Shown in pieces: positions 1 to 14,280 of a stretch of 64,000 nucleotides of DNA. The position numbers were made by a program, and so were the translations under genes. The stretch's first letter is position 1. The number at the start of each line of letters is the position of its first letter. The stretch is from Drosophila persimilis (lineage: Eukaryota; Arthropoda; Insecta; Diptera; Drosophilidae). Below the pieces are notes generated by a model. The model worked only from the letters and a program-made list of their open reading frames with translations, was not told the DNA's origin and made no database searches. Location of the stretch: NCBI RefSeq assembly GCF_003286085.1, contig NW_020825527.1, forward strand, positions 1 through 64,000. Direction: 5' to 3'.

Positions 1-2530
1 ATGTGCGCTCCTGCCCACATTTCATGGAGCGTGGATGCTATATAGGTGCGGTGGTTCAGTATACATGCCAGTGCTGGATAGGGAAGGGTTCTTATAAGTG
101 CAGGTGCCATATAGTTGCGGAGTGTTCCACTTTTTGGGGCTATATTGCCATATTGGTGCTTATGCCCAAAATATGGCGATCCTGCCACATTTCCTGGAGC
201 GTGGGATGCTATATAGGTGCGGTGGTTCAGTATACATGCCAGTGCTGGATAGGGAAGGGTTCTATATAAGTGCAGGTGCCATATAGTTGCGGAGGTTCCA
301 CTTTTTGGGGCTATATTGCCATATTGGGGCTTATGCCCAAAATATGCGATCCTGCCACATTTCCTGGAGCGTGGATGCTATATAGGTGCGGTGGTTCAGT
401 ATACATGCCAGTGCTGGATAGGGAAGGGTTCTATATAAGTGCAGGTGCCATATAGTTGCGGAGGTTCCACTTTTTTGGGGCTATATTGCCATATTGGTGC
501 TTATGCCCAAGATGTGCGATCCTGCCACATTTCCTGGAGCGTGGGTGCTATATAGGTGCGGTGGTTCAGTATACATGCCAGTGCTGGATAGGGAAGGGTT
601 CTATATAAGTGCAGGTGCCATATAGTTGCGGAGGTTCCACTTTTTTGGGCTATAGTGCCATATTGGTGCTTATGCCCAAAGATAGTGCGATCCTGCCACA
701 TTTCCTGGAGCGTGGATGCTATATAGGTGCGGTGGTTCAGTATACATGCCAGTGCTGGATAGGGAAGGGTTCTATATAAGTGCAGGTGCCATATAGTTGC
801 GGAGGTTCCACTTTTTTGGGGCTATATTGCCATATTGGTGCTTATGCCCAAAATATGCGATCCTGCCACATTTCCTGGAGCGTGGGATGCTATATAGGTG
901 CGGTGGTTCAGTATACATGCCAGTGCTGGATAGGGAAGGGTTCTATATAAGTGCAGGTGCCATATAGTTGCGGAGGTTCCACTTTTTTGGGGCTATATTG
1001 CCATATTGGTGCTAGTGCCCAAGATGTGCGATCCTGCCACATTTCCTGGAGCGTGGGGGCTATATAGGTGCGGTGGTTCAGTATACATGCCAGTGCTGGA
1101 TAGGGAAGGGTTCTATATAAGTGCAGGTGCCATATAGTTGCGGAGGTTCCACTTTGTTGGGGCTATATTGCCATATTGGTGCTTATGCCCAAAATATGCG
1201 ATCCTGCCACATTTCCTAGAGCGTGGGTTCTAGATAGTTGCGGTGATTCAATATACATGCAAGTGCTGTATAGGGAAGGTTTCTATATAAGTGCAGGTGT
1301 CATATAATTTCGGAAGGTTCCACTTTTTTAGGGCTATATTGCCATATTGGTGCTTATGCCCAAAATATGCGATCCTGCCAAATTTCCTAGAGCGTGGGTG
1401 CTATATAGGTGCGGTGGTTCAGTATACATGCCAGTGCTGGATAGGGAAGGGTTCTATATAAGTGCAGGTGCCATATAGTTGCGGAGGTTCCACTTTTTTG
1501 AGGCTATAGTGCCATATTGTTGCTAGTGCCCAAGATGTGCGATCCTGCCACATTTCCTGGAGCGTGGGTGCTATATAGGTGCGGTGATTCAGTATACATG
1601 CCAGTGCTGGATAGGGAAGGGTTCTATATAAGTGCAGGTGCCATATAGTTGCGGAGGTTCCACTTTTTATGGGCTAGAGTGCCATATTGGTGCTAGTGCC
1701 CAAAGATGTGCGATCCTGCCACATTTCCTGGAGCGTGGGTGCTATATAGGTGCGGTGGTTCAGTATACATGCCAGTGCTGGATAGGGAAGGGTTCTATAT
1801 AAGTGCAGAGTGCCATATAGTTGCGGAGGTTCCACTTTTTTGGGGCTATATTGCCATATTGGTGCTTATGCCCAAAATATGCGATCCTGCCACATTTCCT
1901 GGAGCGTGGGTGCTATATAGGTGCGGTGGTTCAGTATACATGCCAGTGCTGGATAGGGAAGGGTTCTATATAAGTGCAGGTGCCATATAGTTGCGGAGGT
2001 TCCACTTTTTATGGGCTAGAGTGCCATATTGGTGCTAGTGCCCAAAATATGCGATCCTGCCAAATTTCCTAGAGCGTGGGTGCTATATAGGTGCGGTGGT
2101 TCAGTATACATGCCAGTGCTGGATAGGGAAGGGTTCTATATAAGTGCAGGTGCCATATAGTTGCGGAGGTTCCACTTTTTTGGGGCTATATTGCCATATT
2201 GGGGCTTATGCCCAAAATATGCGATCCTGCCACATTTCCTGGAGTGTGTATGCTATATAGTTGCGGTGGTTCAGTATACATGCCAGTGCTGGATAGGGAA
2301 GGGTTCTATATAAGTGCAGGAAGCCATATAGTTGCGGAGGTTCCACTTTTTTGGGGCTATATTGCCATATTGGTGCTTATGCCCAAGATGTGCGATCCTG
2401 CCACATTTCCTGGAGCGTGGATGCTATATAGGTGCGGTGGTTCAGTATACATGCCAGTGCTGGATAGGGAAGGGTTCTATATAAGTGCAGGTGCCATATA
2501 GTTGCGGAGGTTCCACTTTTTTGGGGCTAT

Positions 2531-2700
2531 ATTGCCATATTGGTGCTTATGCCCAAAATATGCGATCCTGCCACATTTCCTGGAGCGTGGATGCTATATA
2601 GGTGCGGTGGTTCAGTATACATGCCAGTGCTGGATAGGGAAGGGTTCTATATAAGTGCAGGTGCCATATAGTTGCGGAGGTTCCACTTTTTTGGGGCTAT
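2531..2700. repeat. Representative 170-bp satellite monomer
   Basis: This unit is close to the majority form of array 1. It runs from one ATTGCCATAT to the base before the next. It contains a canonical-looking TATA box (TATATAAG) preceded by GGGTTC. It also holds two related half-sites about 70 bp apart, CTATATAGGTGCGGTGGTTC and CATATAGTTGCGGAGGTTCC, which suggest that the monomer arose from a shorter ancestral repeat. Because 170 is not a multiple of three, neighbouring monomers are read in different frames. Confidence 0.9.
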
Positions 2701-5700
2701 ATTGCCATATTGGTGCTTATGCCCAAAATATGCGATCCTGCCACATTTCCTGGAGCGTGGATGCTATATAGGTGCGGTGGTTCAGTATACATGCCAGTGC
2801 TGGATAGGGAAGGGTTCTATATAAGTGCAGGTAGCCATATAGTTGCGGAGGTTCCACTTTTTTGGGGCTATATTGCCATATTGGTGCTTATGCCCAAGAT
2901 GTGCGATCCTGCCACATTTCCTGGAGCGTGGGTGCTATATAGGTGCGGTGGTTCAGTATACATGCCAGTGCTGGATAGGGAAGGGTTCTATATAAGTGCA
3001 GGTGCCATATAGTTGCGGAGGTTCCACTTTTTTGAGGGCTATAGTGCCATATTGGTGCTATGCCCAAGATGTGCGATCCTGCCACATTTCCTGGAGCGTG
3101 GATGCTATATAGGTGCGGTGGTTCAGTATACATGCCAGTGCTGGATAGGGAAGGGTTCTATATAAGTGCAGGTGCCATATAGTTGCGGAGGTTCCACTTT
3201 TTTGGGGCTATATTGCCATATTGGTGCTTATGCCCAAAATATGCGATCCTGCCACATTTCCTGGAGCGTGGATGCTATATAGGTGCGGTGGTTCAGTATA
3301 CATGCCAGTGCTGGATAGGGAAGGGTTCTATATAAGTGCAGGTGCCATATAGTTGCGGAGGTTCCACTTTTTTGGGGCTATATTGCCATATTGGTGCTTA
3401 TGCCCAAATATGCGATCCTGCCACATTTCCTGGAGCGTGGATGCTATATAGGTGCGGTGGTTCAGTATACATGCCAGTGCTGGATAGGGAAGGGTTCTAT
3501 ATAAGTGCAGGTGCCATATAGTTGCGGAGGTTCCACTTTTTTATGGGCTAGAGTGCCATATTGGTGCTAGTGCCCAAAATATGCGATCCTGCCAAATTTC
3601 CTAGAGCGTGGGTGCTATATAGGTGCGGTGGTTCAGTATACATGCCAGTGCTGGATAGGGAAGGGTTCTATATAAGTGCAGGTGCCATATAGTTGCGGAG
3701 GTTCCACTTTTTTGGGGCTATATTGCCATATTGGTGCTAGTGCCCAAGATGTGCGATCCATGCCACATTTCCTGGAGCGTGGGGGCTATATAGGTGCGGT
3801 GGTTCAGTATACATGCCAGTGCTGGATAGGGAAGGGTTCTATATAAGTGCAGGTGCCATATAGTTGCGGAGGTTCCACTTTGTTGGGGCTATATTGCCAT
3901 ATTGGTGCTTATGCCCAAAATATGCGATCCTGCCACATTTCCTAGAGCGTGGGTTCCAGATAGTTGCGGTGATTCAATATACATGCAAGTGCTGTATAGG
4001 GAAGGTTTCTATATAAGTGCAGGTGTCATATAATTTCGGAGGTTCCACTTTTTTAGGGCTATATTGCCATATTGGTGCTTATGCCCAAAATATGCGATCC
4101 TGCCAAATTTCCTAGAGCGTGGGTGCTATATAGGTGCGGTGGTTCAGTATACATGCCAGTGCTGGATAGGGAAGGGTTCTATATAAGTGAAGGTGCCATA
4201 TAGTTGCGGAGTTCCACTTTTTTGAGGCTATATTGCCATATTGGTGCTTATGCCCAAAATATGCGATCCTGCCACATTTCCTGGAGCGTGGATGCTATAT
4301 AGGTGCGGTGGTTCAGTATACATGCCAGTGCTGGATAGGGAAGGGTTCTATATAAGTGCAGGTGCCATATAGTTGCGGAGGTTCCACTTTTTATGGGCTA
4401 GAGTGCCATATTGGTGCTAGTGCCCAAAATATGCGATCCTGCCACATTTCCTAGAGCGTGGGTGCTATATAGGTGCGGTGATTCAGTATACATGCCAGTG
4501 CTGGATAGGGAAGGGTTCTATATAAGTGCAGGTGCCATATAGTTGCGGAGGTTCCACTTTTTTATGGGCTAGAGTGCCATATTGGTGCTAGTGCCCAAAG
4601 ATGTGCGATCCTGCCACATTTCCTGGAGCGTGGGGGCTATATAGGTGCGGTGGTTCAGTATACATGCCAGTGCTGGATAGGGAAGGGTTCTATATAAGTG
4701 CAGGAGCCATATAGTTGCGGAGGTTCCACTTTTTTGGGGCTATATTGCCATATTGGTGCTTATGCCCAAAATATGCGATCCTGCCACATTTCCTGGAGCG
4801 TGGGTGCTATATAGGTGCGGTGGTTCAGTATACATGCCAGTGCTGTATAGGGAAGGGTTTCTATATAAGTGCAGGTGCCATATAGTTTCGGAGGTTCCAC
4901 TTTTTTAGGGCTATATTGCCATATTGGTGCTAGTGCCCAAGATGTGCGATCCTGCCACATTTCCTGGAGCGTGGGTGCTATATAGGTGCGGTGGTTCAGT
5001 ATACATGCCAGTGCTGGATAGGGAAGGGTTCTATATAAGTGCAGGTGCCATATAGTTGCGGAGGTTCCACTTTTTTATGGGCTAGAGTGCCATATTGGTG
5101 CTAGTGCCCAAAGATGTGCGATCCTGCCACATTTCCTGGAGCGTGGGTGCTATATAGGTGCGGTGGTTCAGTATACATGCCAGTGCTGGATAGGGAAGGG
5201 TTCTATATAAGTGCAGGAAGCCATATAGTTGCGGAGGTTCCACTTTTTTGGGGCTATATTGCCATATTGGTGCTTATGCCCAAAATATGCGATCCTGCCA
5301 CATTTCCTGGAGCGTGGGGGCTATATAGGTGCGGTGGTTCAGTATACATGCCAGTGCTGGATAGGGAAGGGTTCTATATAAGTGCAGGTGCCATATAGTT
5401 GCGGAGGTTCCACTTTTTTGGGGCTATATTGCCATATTGGTGCTTATGCCCAAAATATGCGATCCTGCCACATTTCCTGGAGCGTGGATGCTATATAGGT
5501 GCGGTGGTTCAGTATACATGCCAGTGCTGGATAGGGAAGGGTTCTATATAAGTGCAGGTAGCCATATAGTTGCGGAGGTTCCACTTTTTTGGGGCTATAT
5601 TGCCATATTGGTGCTTATGCCCAAGATGTGCGATCCTGCCACATTTCCTGGAGCGTGGATGCTATATAGGTGCGGTGGTTCAGTATACATGCCAGTGCTG

Positions 5701-8700
5701 GATAGGGAAGGGTTCTATATAAGTGCAGGTGCCATATAGTTGCGGAGGTTCCACTTTTTTGGGGCTATATTGCCATATTGGTGCTTATGCCCAAAATATG
5801 CGATCCTGCCACATTTCCTGGAGCGTGGATGCTATATAGGTGCGGTGGTTCAGTATACATGCCAGTGCTGGATAGGGAAGGGTTCTATATAAGTGCAGGT
5901 GCCATATAGTTGCGGAGGTTCCACTTTTTTGGGGCTATATTGCCATATTGGTGCTTATGCCCAAAATATGCGATCCTGCCACATTTCCTGGAGCGTGGAT
6001 GCTATATAGGTGCGGTGGTTCAGTATACATGCCAGTGCTGGATAGGGAAGGGTTCTATATAAGTGCAGGTGCCATATAGTTGCGGAGGTTCCACTTTTTT
6101 ATGGGCTAGAGTGCCATATTGGTGCTAGTGCCCAAAATATGCGATCCTGCCACATTTCCTAGAGCGTGGGTGCTATATAGGTGCGGTGGATTCAGTATAC
6201 ATGCCAGTGCTGGATAGGGAAGGGTTCTATATAAGTGCAGGTGCCATATAGTTGCGGAGGTTCCACTTTTTTGGGGCTATATTGCCATATTGGTGCTAGT
6301 GCCCAAGATGTGCGATCCTGCCACATTTCCTGGAGCGTGGGGGCTATATAGGTGCGGTGGTTCAGTATACATGCCAGTGCTGGATAGGGAAGGGTTCTAT
6401 ATAAGTGCAGGTGCCATATAGTTGCGGAGGTTCCACTTTTTTGGGGCTATATTGCCATATTGGTGCTTATGCCCAAAATATGCGATCCTGCCACATTTCC
6501 TAGAGCGTGGGTTCTATATAGTTGCGGTGGATTCAATATACATGCCAGTGCTGGATAGGGAAGGGTTCTATATAAGTGCAGGTGCCATATAGTTGCGGAG
6601 GTTCCACTTTTTTAGGGGCTATATTGCCATATTGGTGCTTATGCCCAAAATATGCGATCCTGCCACATTTCCTAGGAGCGTGGGTGCTATATAGGTGCGG
6701 TGGTTCAGTATACATGCCAGTGCTGGATAGGGAAGGGTTCTATATAAGTGCAGGTGCCATATAGTTGCGGAGGTTCCACTTTTTTGGGGCTATATTGCCA
6801 TATTGGTGCTTATGCCCAAGATGTGCGATCCTGCCACATTTCCTGGAGCGTGGATGCTATATAGGTGCGGTGGTTCAGTATACATGCCAGTGCTGGATAG
6901 GGAAGGGTTCTATATAAGTGCAGGTGCCATATAGTTGCGGAGGTTCCACTTTTTTGGGGCTATATTGCCATATTGGTGCTTATGCCCAAAATATGCGATC
7001 CTGCCACATTTCCTGGAGCGTGGATGCTATATAGGTGCGGTGGTTCAGTATACATGCCAGTGCTGGATAGGGAAGGGTTCTATATAAGTGCAGGTGCCAT
7101 ATAGTTGCGGAGGTTCCACTTTTTTGGGGCTATATTGCCATATTGGTGCTTATGCCCAAAATATGCGATCCTGCCACATTTCCTGGAGCGTGGATGCTAT
7201 ATAGGTGCGGTGGTTCAGTATACATGCCAGTGCTGGATAGGGAAGGGTTCTATATAAGTGCAGGTGCCATATAGTTGCGGAGGTTCCACTTTTTATGGGC
7301 TAGATTGCCATATTGGTGCTAGTGCCCAAAATATGCGATCCTGCCAAATTTCCTAGAGCGTGGGTGCTATATAGGTGCGGTGGTTCAGTATACATGCCAG
7401 TGCTGGATAGGGAAGGGTTCTATATAAGTGCAGGTGCCATATAGTTGCGGAGGTTCCACTTTTTTGGGGCTATATTGCCATATTGGTGCTAGTGCCCAAG
7501 ATGTGCGATCCTGCCACATTTCCTGGAGCGTGGGTGCTATATAGGTGCGGTGGTTCAGTATACATGCCAGTGCTGGATAGGGAAGGGTTCTATATAAGTG
7601 CAGGTGCCATATAGTTGCGGAGGTTCCACTTTTTTGGGGCTATATTGCCATATTGGTGCTTATGCCCAAAATATGCGATCCTGCCACATTTCCTGGAGCG
7701 TGGGATGCTATATAGGTGCGGTGGTTCAGTATACATGCCAGTGCTGGATAGGGAAGGGTTCTATATAAGTGCAGGTGCCATATAGTTGCGGAGGTTCCAC
7801 TTTTTTAGGGGCTATATTGCCATATTGGTGCTTATGCCCAAAATATGCGATCCTGCCACATTTCCTAGAGCGTGGGTGCTATATAGGTGCGGTGGTTCAG
7901 TATACATGCCAGTGCTGGATAGGGAAGGGTTCTATATAAGTGCAGGTGCCATATAGTTGCGGAGGTTCCACTTTTTTGGGGCTATAGTGCCATATTGGTG
8001 CTTAGTGCCCAAGATATGCGATCCTGCCACATTTCCTGGAGCGTGGGATGCTATATAGGTGCGGTGGTTCAGTATACATGCCAGTGCTGGATAGGGAAGG
8101 GTTCTATATAAGTGCAGGTGCCATATAGTTGCGGAGGTTCCACTTTTTATGGGCTAGATTGCCATATTGGTGCTTAGTGCCCAAAGATGTGCGATCCTGC
8201 CACATTTCCTGGAGCGTGGGTGCTATATAGGTGCGGTGGTTCAGTATACATGCCAGTGCTGGATAGGGAAGGGTTCTATATAAGTGCAGGTAGCCATATA
8301 GTTGCGGAGGTTCCACTTTTTTGGGGCTATATTGCCATATTGGTGCTTATGCCCAAAATATGCGATCCTGCCACATTTCCTGGAGCGTGGGTGCTATATA
8401 GGTGCGGTGGTTCAGTATACATGCCAGTGCTGGATAGGGAAGGGTTCTATATAAGTGCAGGTGCCATATAGTTGCGGAGGTTCCACTTTTTTGGGGCTAT
8501 ATTGCCATATTGGTGCTTATGCCCAAAATATGCGATCCTGCCACATTTCCTGGAGCGTGGATGCTATATAGGTGCGGTGGTTCAGTATACATGCCAGTGC
8601 TGGATAGGGAAGGGTTCTATATAAGTGCAGGTGCCATATAGTTGCGGAGGTTCCACTTTTTTATGGGCTAGAGTGCCATATTGGTGCTTATGCCCAAAAT

Positions 8701-11700
8701 ATGCGATCCTGCCAAATTTCCTAGAGCGTGGGTGCTATATAGGTGCGGTGGTTCAGTATACATGCCAGTGCTGGATAGGGAAGGGTTCTATATAAGTGCA
8801 GGTGCCATATAGTTGCGGAGGTTCCACTTTTTTGGGGCTATATTGCCATATTGGTGCTAGTGCCCAAGATGTGCGATCCTGCCACATTTCCTGGAGCGTG
8901 GGGGCTATATAGGTGCGGTGGTTCAGTATACATGCCAGTGCTGGATAGGGAAGGGTTCTATATAAGTGCAGGTGCCATATAGTTGCGGAGGTTCCACTTT
9001 GTTGGGGCTATATTGCCATATTGGTGCTTATGCCCAAAATATGCGATCCTGCCACATTTCCTAGAGCGTGGGTTCCAGATCGTTGCGGTGATTCAATATA
9101 CATGCAAGTGCTGTATAGGGAAGGTTTCTATATAAGTGCAGGTGTCATGTAATTTCGGAAGTTCCACTTTTTTAGGGCTATATTGCCATATTGGTGCATA
9201 TGCCCAAAATATGCGATCCTGCCAAATTTCCTAGAGCGTGGGTGCTATATAGGTGCGGTGGTTCAGTATACATGCCAGTGCTGGATAGGGAAGGGTTCTA
9301 TATAAGTGAAGGTGCCATATAGTTGCGGAGTTCCACTTTTTTGAGGCTATAGTGCCGTATTGTTGCTAGTGCCCAAGATGTGCGATCTTGCCACATTTCC
9401 TGGAGCGTGGGTGATATATAGGTGCGGTGATGCAGTATACATGCCAGTGCTGGATAGGGAAGGGTTCTATATAAGTGCAGGTCCCATATAGTTTGGAGGT
9501 TCCACTTTTTTATGGGCTAGAGTGCCATATTGGTGCTAGTGCCCAAAGATGTGCGATCCTGCCACATTTCCTGGAGCGTGGGGGCTATATAGGTGCGGTG
9601 GTTCAGTATACATGCCAGTGCTGGATAGGGAAGGGTTCTATATAAGTGCAGGATGCCATATAGTTGCGGAGGTTCCACTTTTTTGGGGCTATATTGCCAT
9701 ATTGGTGCTTATGCCAAAATGTGCGATCCTGCCACATTTCCTGGAGCGTGGATGCTATATAGGTGCGGTGGTTCAGTATACATGCCAGTGCTGGATAGGG
9801 AAGGGTTCTATATAAGTGCAGGTGCCATATAGTTGCGGAGGTTCCACTTTTTTGGGGCTATATTGCCATATTGGTGCTTATGCCCAAAATATGCGATCCT
9901 GCCACATTTCCTGGAGCGTGGATGCTATATAGGTGCGGTGGTTCAGTATACATGCCAGTGCTGGATAGGGAAGGGTTCTATATAAGTGCAGGTGCCATAT
10001 AGTTGCGGAGGTTCCACTTTTTTGGGGCTATATTGCCATATTGGTGCTTATGCCCAAAATATGCGATCCTGCCACATTTCCTGGAGCGTGGATGCTATAT
10101 AGGTGCGGTGGTTCAGTATACATGCCAGTGCTGGATAGGGAAGGGTTCTATATAAGTGCAGGTAGCCATATAGTTGCGGAGGTTCCACTTTTTTGGGGCT
10201 ATATTGCCATATTGGTGCTTATGCCCAAATATGTGCGATCCTGCCACATTTCCTGGAGCGTGGATGCTATATAGGTGCGGTGGTTCAGTATACATGCCAG
10301 TGCTGGATAGGGAAGGGTTCTATATAAGTGCAGGTGCCATATAGTTGCGGAGGTTCCACTTTTTTGGGGCTATATTGCCATATTGGTGCTTATGCCCAAA
10401 ATATGCGATCCTGCCACATTTCCTGGAGCGTGGATGCTATATAGGTGCGGTGGTTCAGTATACATGCCAGTGCTGGATAGGGAAGGGTTCTATATAAGTG
10501 CAGGATGCCATATAGTTGCGGAGGTTCCACTTTTTTGGGGCTATATTGCCATATTGGTGCTTATGCCCAAGATATGCGATCCTGCCACATTTCCTGGAGC
10601 GTGGGTGCTATATAGGTGCGGTGGTTCAGTATACATGCCAGTGCTGGATAGGGAAGGGTTCTATATAAGTGCAGGTGCCATATAGTTGCGGAGGTTCCAC
10701 TTTTTTGGGGCTATATTGCCATATTGGTGCTTATGCCCAAAATATGCGATCCTGCCACATTTCCTGGAGCGTGGATGCTATATAGGTGCGGTGGTTCAGT
10801 ATACATGCCAGTGCTGGATAGGGAAGGGTTCTATATAAGTGCAGGTGCCATATAGTTGCGGAGGTTCCACTTTTTTGGGGCTATATTGCCATATTGGTGC
10901 TTATGCCCAAATATGCGATCCTGCCACATTTCCTGGAGCGTGGATGCTATATAGGTGCGGTGGTTCAGTATACATGCCAGTGCTGGATAGGGAAGGGTTC
11001 TATATAAGTGCAGGTGCCATATAGTTGCGGAGGTTCCACTTTTTTGGGGCTATATTGCCATATTGGTGCTTATGCCCAAAATATGCGATCCTGCCACATT
11101 TCCTGGAGCGTGGATGCTATATAGGTGCGGTGGTTCAGTATACATGCCAGTGCTGGATAGGGAAGGGTTCTATATAAGTGCAGGTAGCCATATAGTTGCG
11201 GAGGTTCCACTTTTTTGGGGCTATATTGCCATATTGGTGCTTATGCCCAAGATGTGCGATCCTGCCACATTTCCTGGAGCGTGGGTGCTATATAGGTGCG
11301 GTGGTTCAGTATACATGCCAGTGCTGGATAGGGAAGGGTTCTATATAAGTGCAGGTGCCATATAGTTGCGGAGGTTCCACTTTTTTATGGGCTAGAGTGC
11401 CATATTGGTGCTAGTGCCCAAAGATGTGCGATCCTGCCACATTTCCTGGAGCGTGGGTGCTATATAGGTGCGGTGGTTCAGTATACATGCCAGTGCTGGA
11501 TAGGGAAGGGTTCTATATAAGTGCAGGTGCCATATAGTTGCGGAGGTTCCACTTTTTTGGGGCTATATTGCCATATTGGTGCTTATGCCCAAAATATGCG
11601 ATCCTGCCACAATTTCCTGGAGCGTGGGTGCTATATAGGTGCGGTGGTTCAGTATACATGCCAGTGCTGGATAGGGAAGGGTTCTATATAAGTGCAGGTG

Positions 11701-14210
11701 CCATATAGTTGCGGAGGTTCCACTTTTTATGGGCTAGAGTGCCATATTGGTGCTAGTGCCCAAAATATGCGATCCTGCCACATTTCCTAGGAGCGTGGGT
11801 GCTATATAGGTGCGGTGGTTCAGTATACATGCCAGTGCTGGATAGGGAAGGGTTCTATATAAGTGCAGGTGCCATATAGTTGCGGAGGTTCCACTTTTTT
11901 GGGGCTATAGTGCCATATTGGTGCTTAGTGCCCAAAGATGTGCGATCCTGCCACATTTCCTGGAGCGTGGGTGCTATATAGGTGCGGTGGTTCAGTATAC
12001 ATGCCAGTGCTGGATAGGGAAGGGTTCTATATAAGTGCAGGTAGCCATATAGTTGCGGAGGTTCCACTTTTTTGGGGCTATATTGCCATATTGGTGCTTA
12101 TGCCCAAAATATGCGATCCTGCCACATTTCCTGGAGCGTGGATGCTATATAGGTGCGGTGGTTCAGTATACATGCCAGTGCTGGATAGGGAAGGGTTCTA
12201 TATAAGTGCAGGTGCCATATAGTTGCGGAGGTTCCACTTTTTATGGGGCTATAGTGCCATATTGGTGCTTAGTGCCCAAAGATGTGCGATCCTGCCACAT
12301 TTCCTGGAGCGTGGGTGCTATATAGGTGCGGTGGTTCAGTATACATGCCAGTGCTGGATAGGGAAGGGTTCTATATAAGTGCAGGTGCCATATAGTTGCG
12401 GAGGTTCCACTTTTTATGGGCTATATTGCCATATTGGTGCTTATGCCCAAAATATGCGATCCTGCCACATTTCCTGGAGCGTGGGATGCTATATAGGTGC
12501 GGTGGTTCAGTATACATGCCAGTGCTGGATAGGGAAGGGTTCTATATAAGTGCAGGTGCCATATAGTTGCGGAGGTTCCACTTTTTTATGGGCTAGAGTG
12601 CCATATTGGTGCTAGTGCCCAAAATATGCGATCCTGCCACATTTCCTGGAGCGTGGGTGCTATATAGGTGCGGTGGTTCAGTATACATGCCAGTGCTGGA
12701 TAGGGAAGGGTTCTATATAAGTGCAGGTGCCATATAGTTGCGGAGGTTCCACTTTTTTGGGGCTATATTGCCATATTGGTGCTTATGCCCAAAATATGCG
12801 ATCCTGCCACATTTCCTGGAGCGTGGTATGCTATATAGGTGCGGTGGTTCAGTATACATGCCAGTGCTGGATAGGGAAGGGTTCTATATAAGTGCAGGTG
12901 CCATATAGTTGCGGAGGTTCCACTTTTTTGGGGCTATATTGCCATATTGGTGCTTATGCCCAAAATATGCGATCCTGCCACATTTCCTGGAGCTGTGTAT
13001 GCTATATAGTTGCGGTGGTTCAGTATACATGCCAGTGCTGGATAGGGAAGGGTTCTATATAAGTGCAGAAGCCATATAGTTGCGGAGGTTCCACTTTTTT
13101 GGGGCTATATTGCCATATTGGTGCTTATGCCCAAGATGTGCGATCCTGCCACATTTCCTGGAGCGTGGATGCTATATAGGTGCGGTGGTTCAGTATACAT
13201 GCCAGTGCTGGATAGGGAAGGGTTCTATATAAGTGCAGGTGCCATATAGTTGCGGAGGTTCCACTTTTTTGGGGCTATATTGCCATATTGGTGCTTATGC
13301 CCAAAATATGCGATCCTGCCACATTTCCTGGAGCGTGGTATGCTATATAGGTGCGGTGGTTCAGTATACATGCCAGTGCTGGATAGGGAAGGGTTCTATA
13401 TAAGTGCAGGTGCCATATAGTTGCGGAGGTTCCACTTTTTTGGGGCTATATTGCCATATTGGTGCTTATGCCCAAAATATGCGATCCTGCCACATTTCCT
13501 GGAGCGTGGTATGCTATATAGTTGCGGTGGTTCAGTATACATGCCAGTGCTGGATAGGGAAGGGTTCTATATAAGTGCAGAAGCCATATAGTTGCGGAGG
13601 TTCCACTTTTTTGGGGCTATATTGCCATATTGGTGCTTATGCCCAAGATGTGCGATCCTGCCACATTTCCTGGAGCGTGGGGGCTATATAGGTGCGGTGG
13701 TTCAGTATACATGCCAGTGCTGGATAGGGAAGGGTTCTATATAAGTGCAGGTGCCATATAGTTGCGGAGGTTCCACTTTTTTATGGGCTAGAGTGCCATA
13801 TTGGTGCTAGTGCCAAAGATGTGCGATCCTGATACATTTCCTGGAGCGTGGGGGCTATAGGGGTGCGGTGGTTCAGTATACATGCCAGTGCTGGATAGGG
13901 AAGGGTTCTATATAAGTGCAGGAAGCCATATAGTTGCGGAGGTTCTACTTTTTTGGGGCTATATTGCCATATTGGTGCTTATGCCCAAAATATGCGATCC
14001 TGCCACATTTCCTGGAGCGTGGATGCTATATAGCTGGGGTGGTTCAGTATACATGCCAGTGCTGGATAGGGAAGGGTTCTATATAAGTGCAGGTGCCATA
14101 TAGTTGCGGAGGTTCCACTTTTTTGGGGCTATATTGCCATATTGGGGCTTATGCCCAAAATATGCGATCCTGCCACATTTCCTGGAGTGTGTATGCTATA
14201 TAGTTGCGGT

Positions 14211-14280
14211 GGTTCAGTATACATGCCAGTGCTGGATAGGGAAGGGTTCTATATAAGTGCAGAAGCCATATAGTTGCGGT
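14211..14280. repeat. Extra 70-bp partial satellite unit
   Basis: The segment TAGTTGCGGTGGTTCAG at 14201 recurs at 14271. An extra 70-bp piece (GGTTCAGTATACATGCC through CATATAGTTGCGGT) is therefore inserted inside one monomer. Its ends lie in the two internal half-sites of the monomer. That is what an unequal exchange or replication slip between the half-sites would leave. Confidence 0.85.

Noticed and set aside
2710..3012. Repeated ORFs of 60-100 codons across the satellite, with a recurring MLYRCGGSVYMPVLDREGF-like peptide
   Set aside because: They arise wherever two monomers happen to be in frame (171-bp variants), end at arbitrary points, and are broken in most monomers by the 170-bp period. 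No start context, domain or conservation pressure is visible.
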